Shown here piece after piece: positions 49,255-58,110 of a stretch of 61,034 bases of DNA. The first letter of the stretch is position 1. Every line of letters begins with the position of its first letter. The DNA comes from Hyphomicrobiales bacterium (GTDB taxonomy: Bacteria > Pseudomonadota > Alphaproteobacteria > Rhizobiales > Rhizobiaceae), in assembly GCA_900470965.1 (NCBI GenBank), contig UCCS01000080.1, positions 1-61,034 on the forward strand. The letters are read 5' to 3'. The notes under the pieces are model-generated. The model was not told the DNA's origin and made no database searches. It was given only the letters and a program-made list of their open reading frames with translations. Position numbers and translations under genes: made by a program.

Positions 49255-51327
49255 TGCCTTCTTGAGTTGGCGTCCGTAGATCAGTGCCTCGGCCTCATGC
49301 TGCGGCATGGGTCTGCCGAGAAGATAGCCCTGCACCTCGCCAAACCCTTCGGCCCGCAGTTGCTGCAACTGCTCCTCGGTCTCGATACCTTCGGCGAGCG
49401 TAACCGCATTGAAGCCAGAGCCGATGCCGGCCACGGCCCGCACGATGGCCAGATTGCCGGGATCGGTCTCGATGCCGGACACGAAGCTGCGGTCGAGCTT
49501 GATCTTGTCGAAGGTGAAGGCGCGCAGATAGCTGAGCGACGAATAGCCCGTGCCGAAATCGTCGATCGCGATGCGCACACCGAGTTCCTTCAACGCCCGA
49601 AGCAGCGGCAGGCTCTGCGCCACATCGGCCAGGAAGACGGATTCAGTTATTTCGATTTCCAGCCGTTCGGGACGCAGACCCGCCTCATCAAGCGCGCCAA
49701 CAACGCTGGAAAGCAGGCTTGTATGGCGGAACTGGCTGACGGAAAGATTGACCGCGATCTTCAGATGGCCCGGCCAGGAAGCCGCCGTACGGCAGGCCTC
49801 CCGCAGCACCCAGTCGCCGATCGGAATAATTAGCCCCGTCTCCTCCGCCAGCGGAATGAAATCCATCGGCGGCACAAGACCACGCACCGGATGCCGCCAG
49901 CGGATCAGTGCTTCGAAGCCGCCGATTCCATCATCCTCGAGCTGGACGATGGGCTGATAGTAAAGCTCGAACTGCCCGTGTTCCAGCGCACTACGCAGTT
50001 CGCCGGTCAGATGATGGCGACGCTCGGCCTCGAGCCGCATCGCAGGCTCATAGAAACGATAGGTCGAGCGGCCGCTTTCCTTGGCGCCATAGAGCGCAAG
50101 ATCGGCATGGCGCATCAGCACATCAGCTTCGCCGGCATCGACAGGTGCCAGCGCAATGCCGATGCTGCAGGTGACATGCTCCCGCGTGCCGTCGAGATCA
50201 AAAGCCCTGGCAAGCGACTTGAGTAGCAGATCGGCAAAACGCTCTGCCCGGTCGGGCTCGACAAGCTGCAGCACGACCGCGAATTCATCGCCACCGAGAC
50301 GCGCCACGAGATCGTTCTCATTGGCAAGCGCCAGCAAACGCTCCGCCACTTGGCAGAGAAGCGCATCGCCGGCGGCATGGCCCTTGCTGTCATTGATCGT
50401 CTTGAAGTGGTCGACGTCGATGTAGAGCAACGCTACCGGCTTTTCGTTAGAAGCGGTAATGGCCTGCTTACGGATATGCTTGGAGAACGCGGCGCGGTTC
50501 GGCAAGCGCGTCAGCGAGTCATGCATGGCAAGATGCGCAAGCTTCGCCTCCACTGCGCGCTCTTCTGTCACGTCGTGAGAGATGCCCAGCAGATAGCGTG
50601 GCTTTTTCCCCTCAGGCGCCGGCAGGGCACGCTTGACTGTGCGAAGAATGCGCTTGCCACCGTCTGCCCGCTCCATCGTCTCCTCAAAGCTGATCGTCGC
50701 ACCGGCGGTGAACGCCTCGTGATCCTGTTCGCGAAAGATAGCGGTCTGCTCAAAGGGGAAGAAATCCCGGTCCGCTCTTCCAACCACGTCGCCGTTGTGA
50801 AAGCCCATGATCTCGCCGCACGCCTCGTTCAGCAGGATGTAGCGGCCATCCTCTTCCATATCCTTCACGAAGACGCCGACAGGCAGGTTGTCGACGATGC
50901 TGTCCAGCAGCGAACGTGTATCGGTGATCTGGCGCTGCGCGGCATTCACCTCGGTACGGTCCTGCACGATCGCCAGGATCGCAGCCCTTCCTTCGAAGCG
51001 CACTTCCCGGCCGTAGGTCAGAACCTCGATGGCCTCGCCATTGGCCTTCAGATGCGTCCAGCGCTCGGCCTTCTCCATGTCAGTGCGGTCATGAACGGCA
51101 CTGAGCATCCGCTCCCGCTCGGCAGCTGGGCGGATATCGAGCACGGTCATGCCCTGATAATCCTCTGCGCTGTAGCCATAGAGCATGAGCGCCGCATCAT
51201 TGACGATCAAGAAGCGGAGCGTATCCGGATCGTAGACCCACATTGGAGAGGGATGCGTCGTAAACAGCGAACGGAAATCATCAACAAGAGCTTCGGACTG
51301 CCTGGATATCGTCTGAAACGAGGCCAT
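49246..51327 (-). CDS. PAS-PAS-GGDEF-EAL cyclic-di-GMP protein
   Basis: A 693-residue cytoplasmic protein with no membrane helix. There are two PAS domains (about 20-130 and 140-265; MWVYDPDTLRFLIVNDAAL and NLPVGVFVKDMEEDGRYIL), a GGDEF domain with intact LGGDEF (about 340-346), and an EAL domain with GGFEALIRW (about 470), DDFGTGYSSLSYL and KLDRSF. All catalytic signatures look complete, so both synthesis and breakdown of c-di-GMP are possible. ATG at 51327 is preferred over GTG at 51339. Confidence 0.9.
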   Translation of the reverse strand: MASFQTISRQSEALVDDFRSLFTTHPSPMWVYDPDTLRFLIVNDAALMLYGYSAEDYQGMTVLDIRPAAERERMLSAVHDRTDMEKAERWTHLKANGEAIEVLTYGREVRFEGRAAILAIVQDRTEVNAAQRQITDTRSLLDSIVDNLPVGVFVKDMEEDGRYILLNEACGEIMGFHNGDVVGRADRDFFPFEQTAIFREQDHEAFTAGATISFEETMERADGGKRILRTVKRALPAPEGKKPRYLLGISHDVTEERAVEAKLAHLAMHDSLTRLPNRAAFSKHIRKQAITASNEKPVALLYIDVDHFKTINDSKGHAAGDALLCQVAERLLALANENDLVARLGGDEFAVVLQLVEPDRAERFADLLLKSLARAFDLDGTREHVTCSIGIALAPVDAGEADVLMRHADLALYGAKESGRSTYRFYEPAMRLEAERRHHLTGELRSALEHGQFELYYQPIVQLEDDGIGGFEALIRWRHPVRGLVPPMDFIPLAEETGLIIPIGDWVLREACRTAASWPGHLKIAVNLSVSQFRHTSLLSSVVGALDEAGLRPERLEIEITESVFLADVAQSLPLLRALKELGVRIAIDDFGTGYSSLSYLRAFTFDKIKLDRSFVSGIETDPGNLAIVRAVAGIGSGFNAVTLAEGIETEEQLQQLRAEGFGEVQGYLLGRPMPQHEAEALIYGRQLKKASA

Positions 51328-51535
51328 TGAGAAATTCACGCAAAATTGGAACCAATATTGAAAGTGGTATAGCCGAGAAAGCTAAATAAAATCACAATCA
51401 TAAGGGGCCTAAACTTTGAGCGCACGCCCTTAAAATAAGCAGTGAAAGTTTCTCGAACCAGCCATTTCGCGGCCCAGTTGAAAATTTCAGTGGCTGGCCA
51501 AGCCAAGCGCTCGACCACGTGGCTGATTGTCAGGC

Positions 51536-51560
51536 GGAACCAAATCATTTCCAAAGAGTT
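51536..51560 (+). promoter_or_regulatory. Candidate EcfG/RpoE2-type promoter
   Basis: GGAAC (51536-51540), 16 bases, AGTT (51557-51560), meeting GGAAC-N18/19-TT. The predicted start near 51567 precedes the ribosome-binding site of the 71-residue protein gene. Confidence 0.5.
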
Positions 51561-51601
51561 ATTTCCGATTGAAAATACAACCAATCGGCAGGGAGGCGAT
51601 G

Positions 51602-51817
51602 ATGGGCACACCCGCAATGACAGATCATGATAAGATCCGAGAATGGATCGAAGCACGCGGCGGCCATCCCGCCCGGATGAAAAGCGGCCTGGTCGGCGTT
51701 GATTTCGGCAGGCAGGAAAGCTCTGTCGAGAACATTTCCTGGGACGAGTTCTTCAGGGTTTTCGACGCGAGCAGAGACACTTTCCTGCATCACGACACCA
51801 ACGCCACCCGCCACTGA
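51602..51817 (+). CDS. Small hypothetical protein, possible stress gene
   Basis: A 71-residue soluble protein with MTDHDKIREWIEARGGHPAR, VGVDFGRQESSVENISWDEFF and a His-containing tail. The pattern (lysine/arginine-rich head, then W-D-E-F-F) recurs in alphaproteobacterial small stress proteins, but I assign no function. GGGAGG lies five bases before ATG 51602. A GGAAC-type promoter candidate lies upstream. Confidence 0.68.
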   Translation: MGTPAMTDHDKIREWIEARGGHPARMKSGLVGVDFGRQESSVENISWDEFFRVFDASRDTFLHHDTNATRH

Positions 51818-51852
51818 TCACAGGTTACTAACGACATGCACTGAACCATGTA

Positions 51853-51883
51853 AAAAACCGGCCCAGAGACCAGGCCGGTTTTT
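51853..51883. terminator. Bidirectional terminator
   Basis: AAAAACCGGCC (51853-51863) and GGCCGGTTTTT (51873-51883) with a 9-base loop and T-runs on both strands. It ends the small-protein gene and serA. Confidence 0.93.
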
Positions 51884-51907
51884 CATGTCTTTCCTTGGGA
51901 GGAAAAC

Positions 51908-53503
51908 TCAGTCGACGTTGAAGGCCAGTAGCTTTGCCTGGCGGATCGCAGCATTGGCCGTCAGTTTGCCTAGAACGACATCGTCAACCGCGGCGTCAAC
52001 ATAGAGCAGAGCAATAGCATCGCCCCCCTGTTTGTCGCGGCCGAGCTGGAAGTTGGCGATATTGACGCCGGCAGCACCAAGCGTCGTGCCGATGAAGCCG
52101 ATCATGCCGGGAACGTCGGTATTGGCGATGTAGATCATGTGGCTGCCGACATCGGCGTCGAGGTTGATGCCCTTGATCTGGATGAAGCGCGGCTTGCCGT
52201 CGGAGAAGACCGTGCCGGCAATCGAGCGCGTCATGGATTCAGTGGTCACCGTCAGCTTGATGTAGCCGTCGAAGACGCCCGACTTGTCGCGCTTGACCTC
52301 GGAAAGGATAACACCCTTTTCCTTGATCATGATCGGTGCCGAAACCATGTTGACGTCGGCCACCTGCGAACGGATCAGACCGGCGAGAACCGCCGAAGTC
52401 AGCGCGCGGGTGTTCATGTTGGCCGTGACGCCATCATAAAGGATTTCGATTTCCTTGATCGGCTCTTCCGTGACCTGACCGACGAAGGCGCCGAGAACAT
52501 CGGCAAGCTTGATGAACGGCTTCAGGATCGGCGCTTCTTCAGCCGTGATCGACGGCATGTTGATGGCGTTCGAAACCGCCCCCTTGACGAGGTAGTCCGC
52601 CATCTGCTCGGCAACCTGCAGAGCGACGTTTTCCTGCGCTTCGGTGGTCGAGGCGCCGAGATGCGGCGTGCAGACGACGTTCGGCAGCCCAAAGAGCGGG
52701 CTTTCCTTGGCGGGTTCGACTTCGAAGACGTCAAAGGCCGCACCGGCGACATGGCCGGACTTGATGGCATCGGCAAGCGCTGCCTCATCGACGAGACCGC
52801 CGCGGGCGCAGTTGATGATGCGAACGCCGGGCTTGGTCTTGGCAAGCGCTTCCTTGTTCAGGATACCACGCGTCCTGTCGGTCATCGGTACATGCAGCGT
52901 GATGAAATCGGCATGGGCCAACAGTTCGTCGAGCTCGACCTTGGTGACGCCCATCTCCTCGGCGCGCTCCTTGGACAGGAACGGGTCATAGGCAATGACA
53001 TGCATTTTCAGGCCAATGGCGCGCGCACAGACGATGGAGCCGATGTTGCCGGCGCCGATGACACCGAGCGTCTTGCCGGTGATTTCGACACCCATGAACT
53101 TCGACTTCTCCCACTTGCCGGCCTGCGTGGAGGTATCGGCAGCCGGAAGCTGGCGGGCAACCGCAAACATCAGGGCGATCGCATGTTCAGCCGTCGTGAT
53201 TGAGTTGCCGAAGGGCGTGTTCATGACGATGATACCGCGACGCGATGCGGCCGGGATATCGACATTGTCGACGCCGATACCGGCACGGCCGACGACCTTG
53301 AGGTTCTTGGCCGCTTCGATGATCTTCTCCGTCACCTTCGTGGCGGAACGGATGGCGAGACCATCATAGTTGCCGATGACTTCGAACAGCTTGTCCTTGT
53401 CCTTGCCGAGCTGCGGCTGGAAATCGACTTCGACGCCGCGATCGCGAAAAATCTGGACGGCGGTTTCCGACAGTTCGTCGGATACGAGAACGCGAGGTGC
53501 CAT
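51908..53503 (-). CDS. serA: D-3-phosphoglycerate dehydrogenase
   Basis: A 531-residue long-form SerA, the first enzyme of serine synthesis (3-phosphoglycerate to 3-phosphohydroxypyruvate, NAD). It has a substrate/NAD core with the Rossmann motif GVIGAGNIGS, INCARGGLVDE and HLGASTTEAQENVA, then the intervening domain of long SerA proteins (NTRALTSAVLAGL) and a C-terminal ACT domain (VPGMIGFIGTTLG). ATG at 53503 follows GAAGGAGG. It lies 82 bases after serC, with which it forms an operon. Confidence 0.95.
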   Translation of the reverse strand: MAPRVLVSDELSETAVQIFRDRGVEVDFQPQLGKDKDKLFEVIGNYDGLAIRSATKVTEKIIEAAKNLKVVGRAGIGVDNVDIPAASRRGIIVMNTPFGNSITTAEHAIALMFAVARQLPAADTSTQAGKWEKSKFMGVEITGKTLGVIGAGNIGSIVCARAIGLKMHVIAYDPFLSKERAEEMGVTKVELDELLAHADFITLHVPMTDRTRGILNKEALAKTKPGVRIINCARGGLVDEAALADAIKSGHVAGAAFDVFEVEPAKESPLFGLPNVVCTPHLGASTTEAQENVALQVAEQMADYLVKGAVSNAINMPSITAEEAPILKPFIKLADVLGAFVGQVTEEPIKEIEILYDGVTANMNTRALTSAVLAGLIRSQVADVNMVSAPIMIKEKGVILSEVKRDKSGVFDGYIKLTVTTESMTRSIAGTVFSDGKPRFIQIKGINLDADVGSHMIYIANTDVPGMIGFIGTTLGAAGVNIANFQLGRDKQGGDAIALLYVDAAVDDVVLGKLTANAAIRQAKLLAFNVD

Positions 53504-53585
53504 AAGGGCCTCCTTCAAAGAGTTCAGCGATGAATGAATTCGGAATGCGAGGCTCCGCCATCAGGCGGAGCCGGATGCGATCACG

Positions 53586-54764
53586 TCAGGCAGCAGCCTG
53601 GGAAAGCGCTGCTTTCTGAGTTTCAAAGGCCCAGGAAAGCCAAGGCATCAGCTTCTGCATGTCGGCGGTTTCGATCGTGGCACCAGCCCAGATGCGCAAG
53701 CCGGACGGAGCGTCACGGTAAGCGCCAATGTCGTAAGCGACGCCTTCCTTTTCGAGGAGACCGACGAGGCCCTTGGCGAAATTCGCCTGGCCATCGGCAT
53801 CGAGAGCAGCCACATCCTTGTCGACGATTTTCAGGCAGATCGACGTATTGGATTCGATCTCCGGCTTGACGGCCAGATTGGCGATCCAGTCGTTTGCGGC
53901 GACGAAATCGGCAATGGCCTTGGCATTGGCGTCAGCGCGGCCGATCAGAGCCTTGAGACCGCCGAGCTGCTTGGCCCAGAGAAGCGCATCGATATAGTCC
54001 TCGACGCAGAGCATCGACGGCGTGTTGATCGTCTCGCCCTGGAAGATGCCTTCGATCAGCTTGCCGCCCGAAGTCAGGCGGAAGATCTTCGGCAGCGGCC
54101 ATGCCGGCTGGTAGGAAACCAGACGCTCGACCGCACGCGGCGACAGGATGAGGATGCCATGCGCACCCTCGCCGCCCAGAACCTTCTGCCAGGAGAAGGT
54201 GACGACGTCGAGCTTGGCGAAATCGAGGTTTTGCGCGAAGGCGGCCGAGGTCGCATCGCAGATCGTCAGGCCCTTGCGATCAGCCGGGATAAAATCGGCA
54301 TTCGGAACGCGGACGCCAGAAGTGGTGCCGTTCCAGGTGAAGACCACGTCACGGTCGAAATCGACGGTGGAAAGGTCGGGAAGTTCGCCGTAACCGGCTT
54401 CGATCTTGCGCACGTCCTTGAGCTTGAGCTGCTTGACGACATCGGTAACCCAGCCGGCGCCGAAGCTTTCCCAGGCGACCATATCGACGCCGCGCTCGCC
54501 GAGCAGCGACCAAAGCGCCATCTCGACGGCACCGGTATCGGAAGCCGGCACGATGCCGATGCGGTAGTCCGCAGGCACTTCGAGAATTTCGCGGGTGAGA
54601 TCGATGGCCTGCTTCAGCTTGGCCTTGCCGACTTTCGCGCGATGCGAACGACCAAGGGCCGCATCGGAAAGAGCTTCGAGCGTCCAACCAGGACGTTTCG
54701 CGCAGGGGCCAGAAGAAAAATGAGTGTTTTGCGGACGCACGTCCGGCTTTGCGGTATTTGCCAT
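53586..54764 (-). CDS. serC: Phosphoserine aminotransferase
   Basis: A 392-residue PLP enzyme that converts 3-phosphohydroxypyruvate to phosphoserine with glutamate. It starts NTHFSSGPCAKRPGW, and the PLP lysine is in FSWQKVLGGEGAHG. The sequence matches the alphaproteobacterial class (longer than E. coli SerC) with RIWAGATIETADMQKLMPWLSW at the end. ATG at 54764 follows GAAGGG, which lies in the loop of a leader hairpin. It is first in the serC-serA operon. Confidence 0.94.
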   Translation of the reverse strand: MANTAKPDVRPQNTHFSSGPCAKRPGWTLEALSDAALGRSHRAKVGKAKLKQAIDLTREILEVPADYRIGIVPASDTGAVEMALWSLLGERGVDMVAWESFGAGWVTDVVKQLKLKDVRKIEAGYGELPDLSTVDFDRDVVFTWNGTTSGVRVPNADFIPADRKGLTICDATSAAFAQNLDFAKLDVVTFSWQKVLGGEGAHGILILSPRAVERLVSYQPAWPLPKIFRLTSGGKLIEGIFQGETINTPSMLCVEDYIDALLWAKQLGGLKALIGRADANAKAIADFVAANDWIANLAVKPEIESNTSICLKIVDKDVAALDADGQANFAKGLVGLLEKEGVAYDIGAYRDAPSGLRIWAGATIETADMQKLMPWLSWAFETQKAALSQAAA

Positions 54765-54768
54765 ATTG

Positions 54769-54806
54769 CTACCCTTCCAGATAGATGGCTCCTCGTTGGG
54801 GAGGAG
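54769..54806 (-). ncRNA. Structured serC leader (candidate serC RNA motif)
   Basis: Two adjacent hairpins on the minus strand: CTCCTC-N6-GAGGAG (54806-54789) and CTATC-N6-GGTAG (54784-54769), whose loop contains the ribosome-binding site GGAAG of serC. An RNA element called the serC motif has been described ahead of alphaproteobacterial serC genes; I believe this is it, but the covariance model was not run. Confidence 0.55.
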
Positions 54807-54819
54807 TGTCCCGCCGCCG

Positions 54820-54848
54820 TGTTTATGGGCGAAGCCCGTCATAGTCAA
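54820..54848 (-). promoter_or_regulatory. serC promoter
   Basis: On the minus strand TTGACT (54848-54843), a 17-base spacer containing a GGGC-TTC-GCCC dyad, and TAAACA (54825-54820). The predicted start near 54813 lies directly ahead of the two leader hairpins. Confidence 0.55.
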
Positions 54849-54903
54849 GCGGGAGATGTCGTTTCTGGAAGCTATTTTGCCGCAGCGGCGATCACATCTC
54901 GGG

Positions 54904-55518
54904 TTAAACCGCGCCGCTGGCGGCGCGATGGCCTGCGTTGAAGATATCGCTGCCAATGCGGCGCGCCATCTCAATATGCGCAGCACCATTTCCTGCATCC
55001 GAGTCGAGAAACATTTCCGACGTCACTACAGGAGCACCGCAATAGTCGAAAATGCCATGGTCGATCTGCGTCTTGATGGCGCTGAAATAACCGTGCCGCT
55101 CATAGGTGCGAGCATCCGCACCGCCTATGCCGACGAGATGGACGGGCAGATGCCTAAGCTTTTTCACAACCTTGCCGGACGTGTCGTCATAGGCCCAGCC
55201 ATTAGCAAAGACGCGATCGATCCAGCCCTTCATCAAAGCCGGCATGGACCACCAATAGACAGGATAGACCAATACGAGCGCCTCGGCGCGATCGATCCTT
55301 GCCTGCTCGGCGGCGACATCGGCAGGTGCCGCGGCTTTCCGGCGATGAGCTGCAATATCGGCCTCATTAAATCTGGGATCGAAAGCCTCTTCCGTCAGGT
55401 CTGCGATCTCGAAGGAGTTGCCGGCATCGGAAGCCGTTATACCTTCGGCAATTCCCGCGGCGACGCCATGACTGAGCGAGTTGGAATCGGGATGAGCGAG
55501 AACGATGAGTGCATGCAT
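54904..55518 (-). CDS. NAD(P)H:quinone-reductase-like flavoprotein (flavodoxin fold)
   Basis: A 204-residue flavodoxin-like protein of the NQO1/MdaB/KefG group, opening ALIVLAHPDSNSLSHGVA, with FNEADIAAHRRKAAAPADV, LVYPVYWWSMPALMKGWIDRVFANGWAY (flavin/quinone region) and HLVGIGGAD. It probably reduces quinones by two electrons with NAD(P)H. It is divergent from a TetR gene across a 93-base region with three repeats, and is likely controlled by it. Confidence 0.88.
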   Translation of the reverse strand: MHALIVLAHPDSNSLSHGVAAGIAEGITASDAGNSFEIADLTEEAFDPRFNEADIAAHRRKAAAPADVAAEQARIDRAEALVLVYPVYWWSMPALMKGWIDRVFANGWAYDDTSGKVVKKLRHLPVHLVGIGGADARTYERHGYFSAIKTQIDHGIFDYCGAPVVTSEMFLDSDAGNGAAHIEMARRIGSDIFNAGHRAASGAV

Positions 55519-55568
55519 GGCGAAACCTCCTGATCGGCGATTGCGAGCAAAGCCAATCGCTTATATAC

Positions 55569-55610
55569 TTTTCGTAAGATACCTTTAGTAAGTTACTTTT
55601 CGTAGGTTAC
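55569..55610. repeat. Three tandem 14-bp operator repeats
   Basis: Three consecutive copies of TTTTCGTAAGATAC, CTTTAGTAAGTTAC and TTTTCGTAGGTTAC end one base before the TetR start codon. Each contains a near-palindromic GTAAGTTAC core (reverse complement GTAACTTAC). The array lies in the divergent region and is a strong candidate for the TetR operator. Confidence 0.75.
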
Positions 55611-55611
55611 G

Positions 55612-56232
55612 ATGTCAAGCACCGACAAAGACCACATCGACGCTCTTCCTCGCCCCCGTCGCCGGCTTTCGAGAGAAGAACGCCATCGCCAGCTCCTGGA
55701 TGTCTCGTGGCGATTGATCAGGGAGGAAGGAACGGACGCGCTGACGCTGGGGCGCCTCGCCGAACAAGCCGGCGTGGCAAAGCCTGTCGTCTATGATCAC
55801 TTCGGCACGCGGCCGGGATTGCTTGCGGAACTCTACCGCGAATTCGACGATCGGCAGACGGCGCAGATGGAAACTGCACTTCGCGAAAGCGGACCTGCAC
55901 TGAGCGACAAGGCCAAGGTCATGGCGGTCGCCTTTATCGATTGCGTTCTCACACAGGGGCGCGAAATTCCTGACGTCATCGCCGCTTTGGCAAGTTCTCC
56001 GGAGCTGGAAAAGGTCAAGCACAAGTGTCAGGTGGTTTTTATGGACCAGTGCAGATCCGTGCTTACTCCCTTCGTTGGTGCAGGGACAATCGCGTCAGCC
56101 AGCCTTTGGGCAATGCTCGGCGCTGCGGAAACTCTCTCCTATGCTGCGGCAACCGGCGAGATCAGTGCCAGCCAGGCTGAAAGCGAACTTTTCGAAATCA
56201 TTCTGGCAATGGTCGCCAGAAACGTCAGCTGA
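55612..56232 (+). CDS. TetR-family regulator of the quinone reductase gene
   Basis: A 206-residue TetR repressor with the helix-turn-helix TLGRLAEQAGVAKPVVYDHFGTRPGLLAELY (about 43-73) and a helical ligand domain with three cysteines (for example KHKCQVVFMDQCRS) that might sense electrophiles. It has no good ribosome-binding site, because the repeat array runs right up to its ATG. It is divergent from the flavoprotein gene, its probable target, together with itself. Confidence 0.87.
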   Translation: MSSTDKDHIDALPRPRRRLSREERHRQLLDVSWRLIREEGTDALTLGRLAEQAGVAKPVVYDHFGTRPGLLAELYREFDDRQTAQMETALRESGPALSDKAKVMAVAFIDCVLTQGREIPDVIAALASSPELEKVKHKCQVVFMDQCRSVLTPFVGAGTIASASLWAMLGAAETLSYAAATGEISASQAESELFEIILAMVARNVS

Positions 56233-56238
56233 AACGAA

Positions 56239-56262
56239 AAAGCCGCCCTTGCGGGCGGCTTT
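56239..56262. terminator. Bidirectional terminator
   Basis: AAAGCCGCCC (56239-56248) and GGGCGGCTTT (56253-56262) with a 4-base loop, between the convergent stops of the TetR and outer-membrane protein genes. Confidence 0.88.
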
Positions 56263-56284
56263 CGATAATCCTTGAAGCTATGGC

Positions 56285-57130
56285 TTACTTGTAGACCGGC
56301 TGCTGCAGCGGAATTTCCGGCGGTTCGTAGGCAACCGGCTGAGCGCAGCCGCCGAAGAGATAGCGCGCGCCGACACGGGCTTCATGGACGTTGACGCCAC
56401 GGTCGCGACCCGGGCCGCCGTTTTCGTTGTAGCCGAACATGTTGCCGCCATCGATATGCAGATAGCGGTAGCCGACATCGGCCTTGACGTTGCAGGTCAC
56501 GTCGATCGAGGCGCCGGCCATGAGGGCGTAGCTGAAGCGCCAGCCGCCGCGACCGCCATGGACGACTTCATCATCGCAACCGGTGCCATCATCGGCGCAG
56601 GCGACGTTGTGGAGGTCCTTCCACTTGACGTAGGAACCACCGATACCGGCGCCGACATAGGGCGTGAAGTAGGCGTAGGTGCCGAGATCGACATAGGCGT
56701 TGGCAAGCAGCGTGTAGGCCGTCATCGACGATACGTCGCTCGACGTACATGCGACCACGCAGGCGCCAAAGGCCGCCCCACCGCCGACCGTCGAACCGCG
56801 GAAGTCAGACTTGGTAAGATAGTCGAAGGTCAGGTCGGTGCGCAGATAGCTGTTGATCTGGTAGCCGACACCGCCGCCAACCGTCCAGGCATCATCAAGG
56901 TCCGCATCGTCGAAATCGGCTTCGAGAGCATTGCTGCCCTGGAAGAACTTCGCGCCGCGCAGGTCGGTGAAGGCGTAGCCGACATCACCGCGCAGATACC
57001 AGCCGGTCGATTCGCTGACGGCGACTTCCGGGGGCTGTTCCGGAATGGGTTCGACCGGAGCAAGATCGGCAGAATAGGCATTCGACGCGATCAACAGCGC
57101 GGCGAAGATACCGGACAAAGTTCGTTTCAT
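56285..57130 (-). CDS. Outer-membrane beta-barrel protein (Omp25/Omp31-like)
   Basis: A 281-residue outer-membrane protein with a signal peptide (1-20), a proline-rich linker (PVEPIPEQPPEVAV), and eight or so amphipathic beta strands (GWYLRGDVGYAFTDL, TPYVGAGIGGSYVKW, DVGYRYLHIDGGNMFG, EARVGARYLFGG). It belongs to the alphaproteobacterial opacity/Omp25-like family. Cysteine pairs (ACVVACTS; NVACADDGTGC) may form disulfides. It is monocistronic. Confidence 0.87.
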   Translation of the reverse strand: MKRTLSGIFAALLIASNAYSADLAPVEPIPEQPPEVAVSESTGWYLRGDVGYAFTDLRGAKFFQGSNALEADFDDADLDDAWTVGGGVGYQINSYLRTDLTFDYLTKSDFRGSTVGGGAAFGACVVACTSSDVSSMTAYTLLANAYVDLGTYAYFTPYVGAGIGGSYVKWKDLHNVACADDGTGCDDEVVHGGRGGWRFSYALMAGASIDVTCNVKADVGYRYLHIDGGNMFGYNENGGPGRDRGVNVHEARVGARYLFGGCAQPVAYEPPEIPLQQPVYK

Positions 57131-57452
57131 GGATTCACTCCAGTCGGTTGCGTCGGCGCGTTGCAGGCCGCCAAAACGGATATGCTTTTTATGGATAATG
57201 AATCGGAAACGTTAAAAGCTGCTTAACCATAAGAAGTAATGCGAATATTCACGCCAGAACATGTTTCGAAAAGTAATCTGCCCGTCTCGACTTCCCAAAT
57301 CGGGAAGACAACGAATAAAAAGCCCGGCGAACGTTCACGCTTGCGAACGACGGATGAGCAAAGACGAGCAAACCGCATCACCCCACATGATCCTCCGGGA
57401 TCGAACCGCTAAAGACAAATCGAAGATTTTTCCACAGAGGATCAGCAAGCGT
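57131..57452. other. Intergenic region without a confirmed gene
   Basis: 322 bases between the divergent outer-membrane protein and methyltransferase genes. They must hold both promoters. The methyltransferase frame is open back to 57261, with further in-frame ATGs (for example 57354), but the residues there are low-complexity and unlike the family. No hairpin or repeat stands out. Confidence 0.5.
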
Positions 57453-58067
57453 ATGCAGAACAGCAACAGGCAGGCCGCCGATACCATTACCGATCTCTAC
57501 GAACGGCATGCCAAAGTCTGGGATTCAAGCCGCGGCAAGACCCTTTTTGAACGGAGCTGGCTGGATCGCTTCACCGCACTGATCCCGCAAGGCGGGTCAA
57601 TCCTCGATATCGGCTGCGGTTCCGGCGAGCCTCTCGCGCGTCATTTCATCGAAAGCGGCCACGCAGTGACCGGCATCGATTCCTCACCCAGCCTGATCGA
57701 CATGTGCCGGACGCGCTTTCCAAACTCCGACTGGCAGGTCGCAGATATGCGCCGCCTCTCGCTTGGCAGAAGTTTCGATGGGCTGATTGCCTGGGACAGT
57801 TTCTTCCACCTGCCCTTCGAGAATCAGCGGCGCATGTTCTCGTTGTTTCGTGCGCATTCGGAGCCGGGAACGGCGCTGATGTTCACCAGCGGACCGGCAC
57901 ATGGCGAAGCTATGGGCGTTTTCGTCGGTGAACCACTTTATCACAGCAGCCTCAGCCCGGATGAATATCGCGCCCTGCTCACCGAACACGGCTTTACAGT
58001 CGTCGCCCACAAGGCTGAAGACCCGGCCTGCGGCAATCACACGGTCTGGCTCGCGCAACGCCAATAA
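57453..58067 (+). CDS. SAM-dependent methyltransferase, class I
   Basis: A 204-residue protein with the seven-strand Rossmann methyltransferase fold: motif I GGSILDIGCGSGEPLARHF, acidic loop VTGIDSSPSLIDMCRTRF, motif II WQVADMRRLSLGRSFDGLIAWDSFFHLP, and a late GFTVVAHKAEDPACGNHTVWLAQ strand pair. The acceptor is unknown. ATG at 57453 is chosen because the family-like sequence starts there (AADTITDLYERHAKVWD) and a GAGGA lies about 12 bases before. Confidence 0.82.
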   Translation: MQNSNRQAADTITDLYERHAKVWDSSRGKTLFERSWLDRFTALIPQGGSILDIGCGSGEPLARHFIESGHAVTGIDSSPSLIDMCRTRFPNSDWQVADMRRLSLGRSFDGLIAWDSFFHLPFENQRRMFSLFRAHSEPGTALMFTSGPAHGEAMGVFVGEPLYHSSLSPDEYRALLTEHGFTVVAHKAEDPACGNHTVWLAQRQ

Positions 58068-58090
58068 AAAGCCGGCACGAGGCCGGCTTT
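58068..58090. terminator. Bidirectional terminator
   Basis: AAAGCCGGC (58068-58076) and GCCGGCTTT (58082-58090), between the convergent methyltransferase and glmM genes. Confidence 0.88.
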
Positions 58091-58110
58091 CAATCCTTTT
58101 TGCGGCGCTT

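Noticed and set aside
51336..51656. 106-residue minus-strand frame with a hydrophobic C-terminus, between the PAS-GGDEF-EAL gene and the 71-residue gene
   Set aside because: No ribosome-binding site, mixed composition, and it overlaps the well-supported start region of the 71-residue gene and its promoter.
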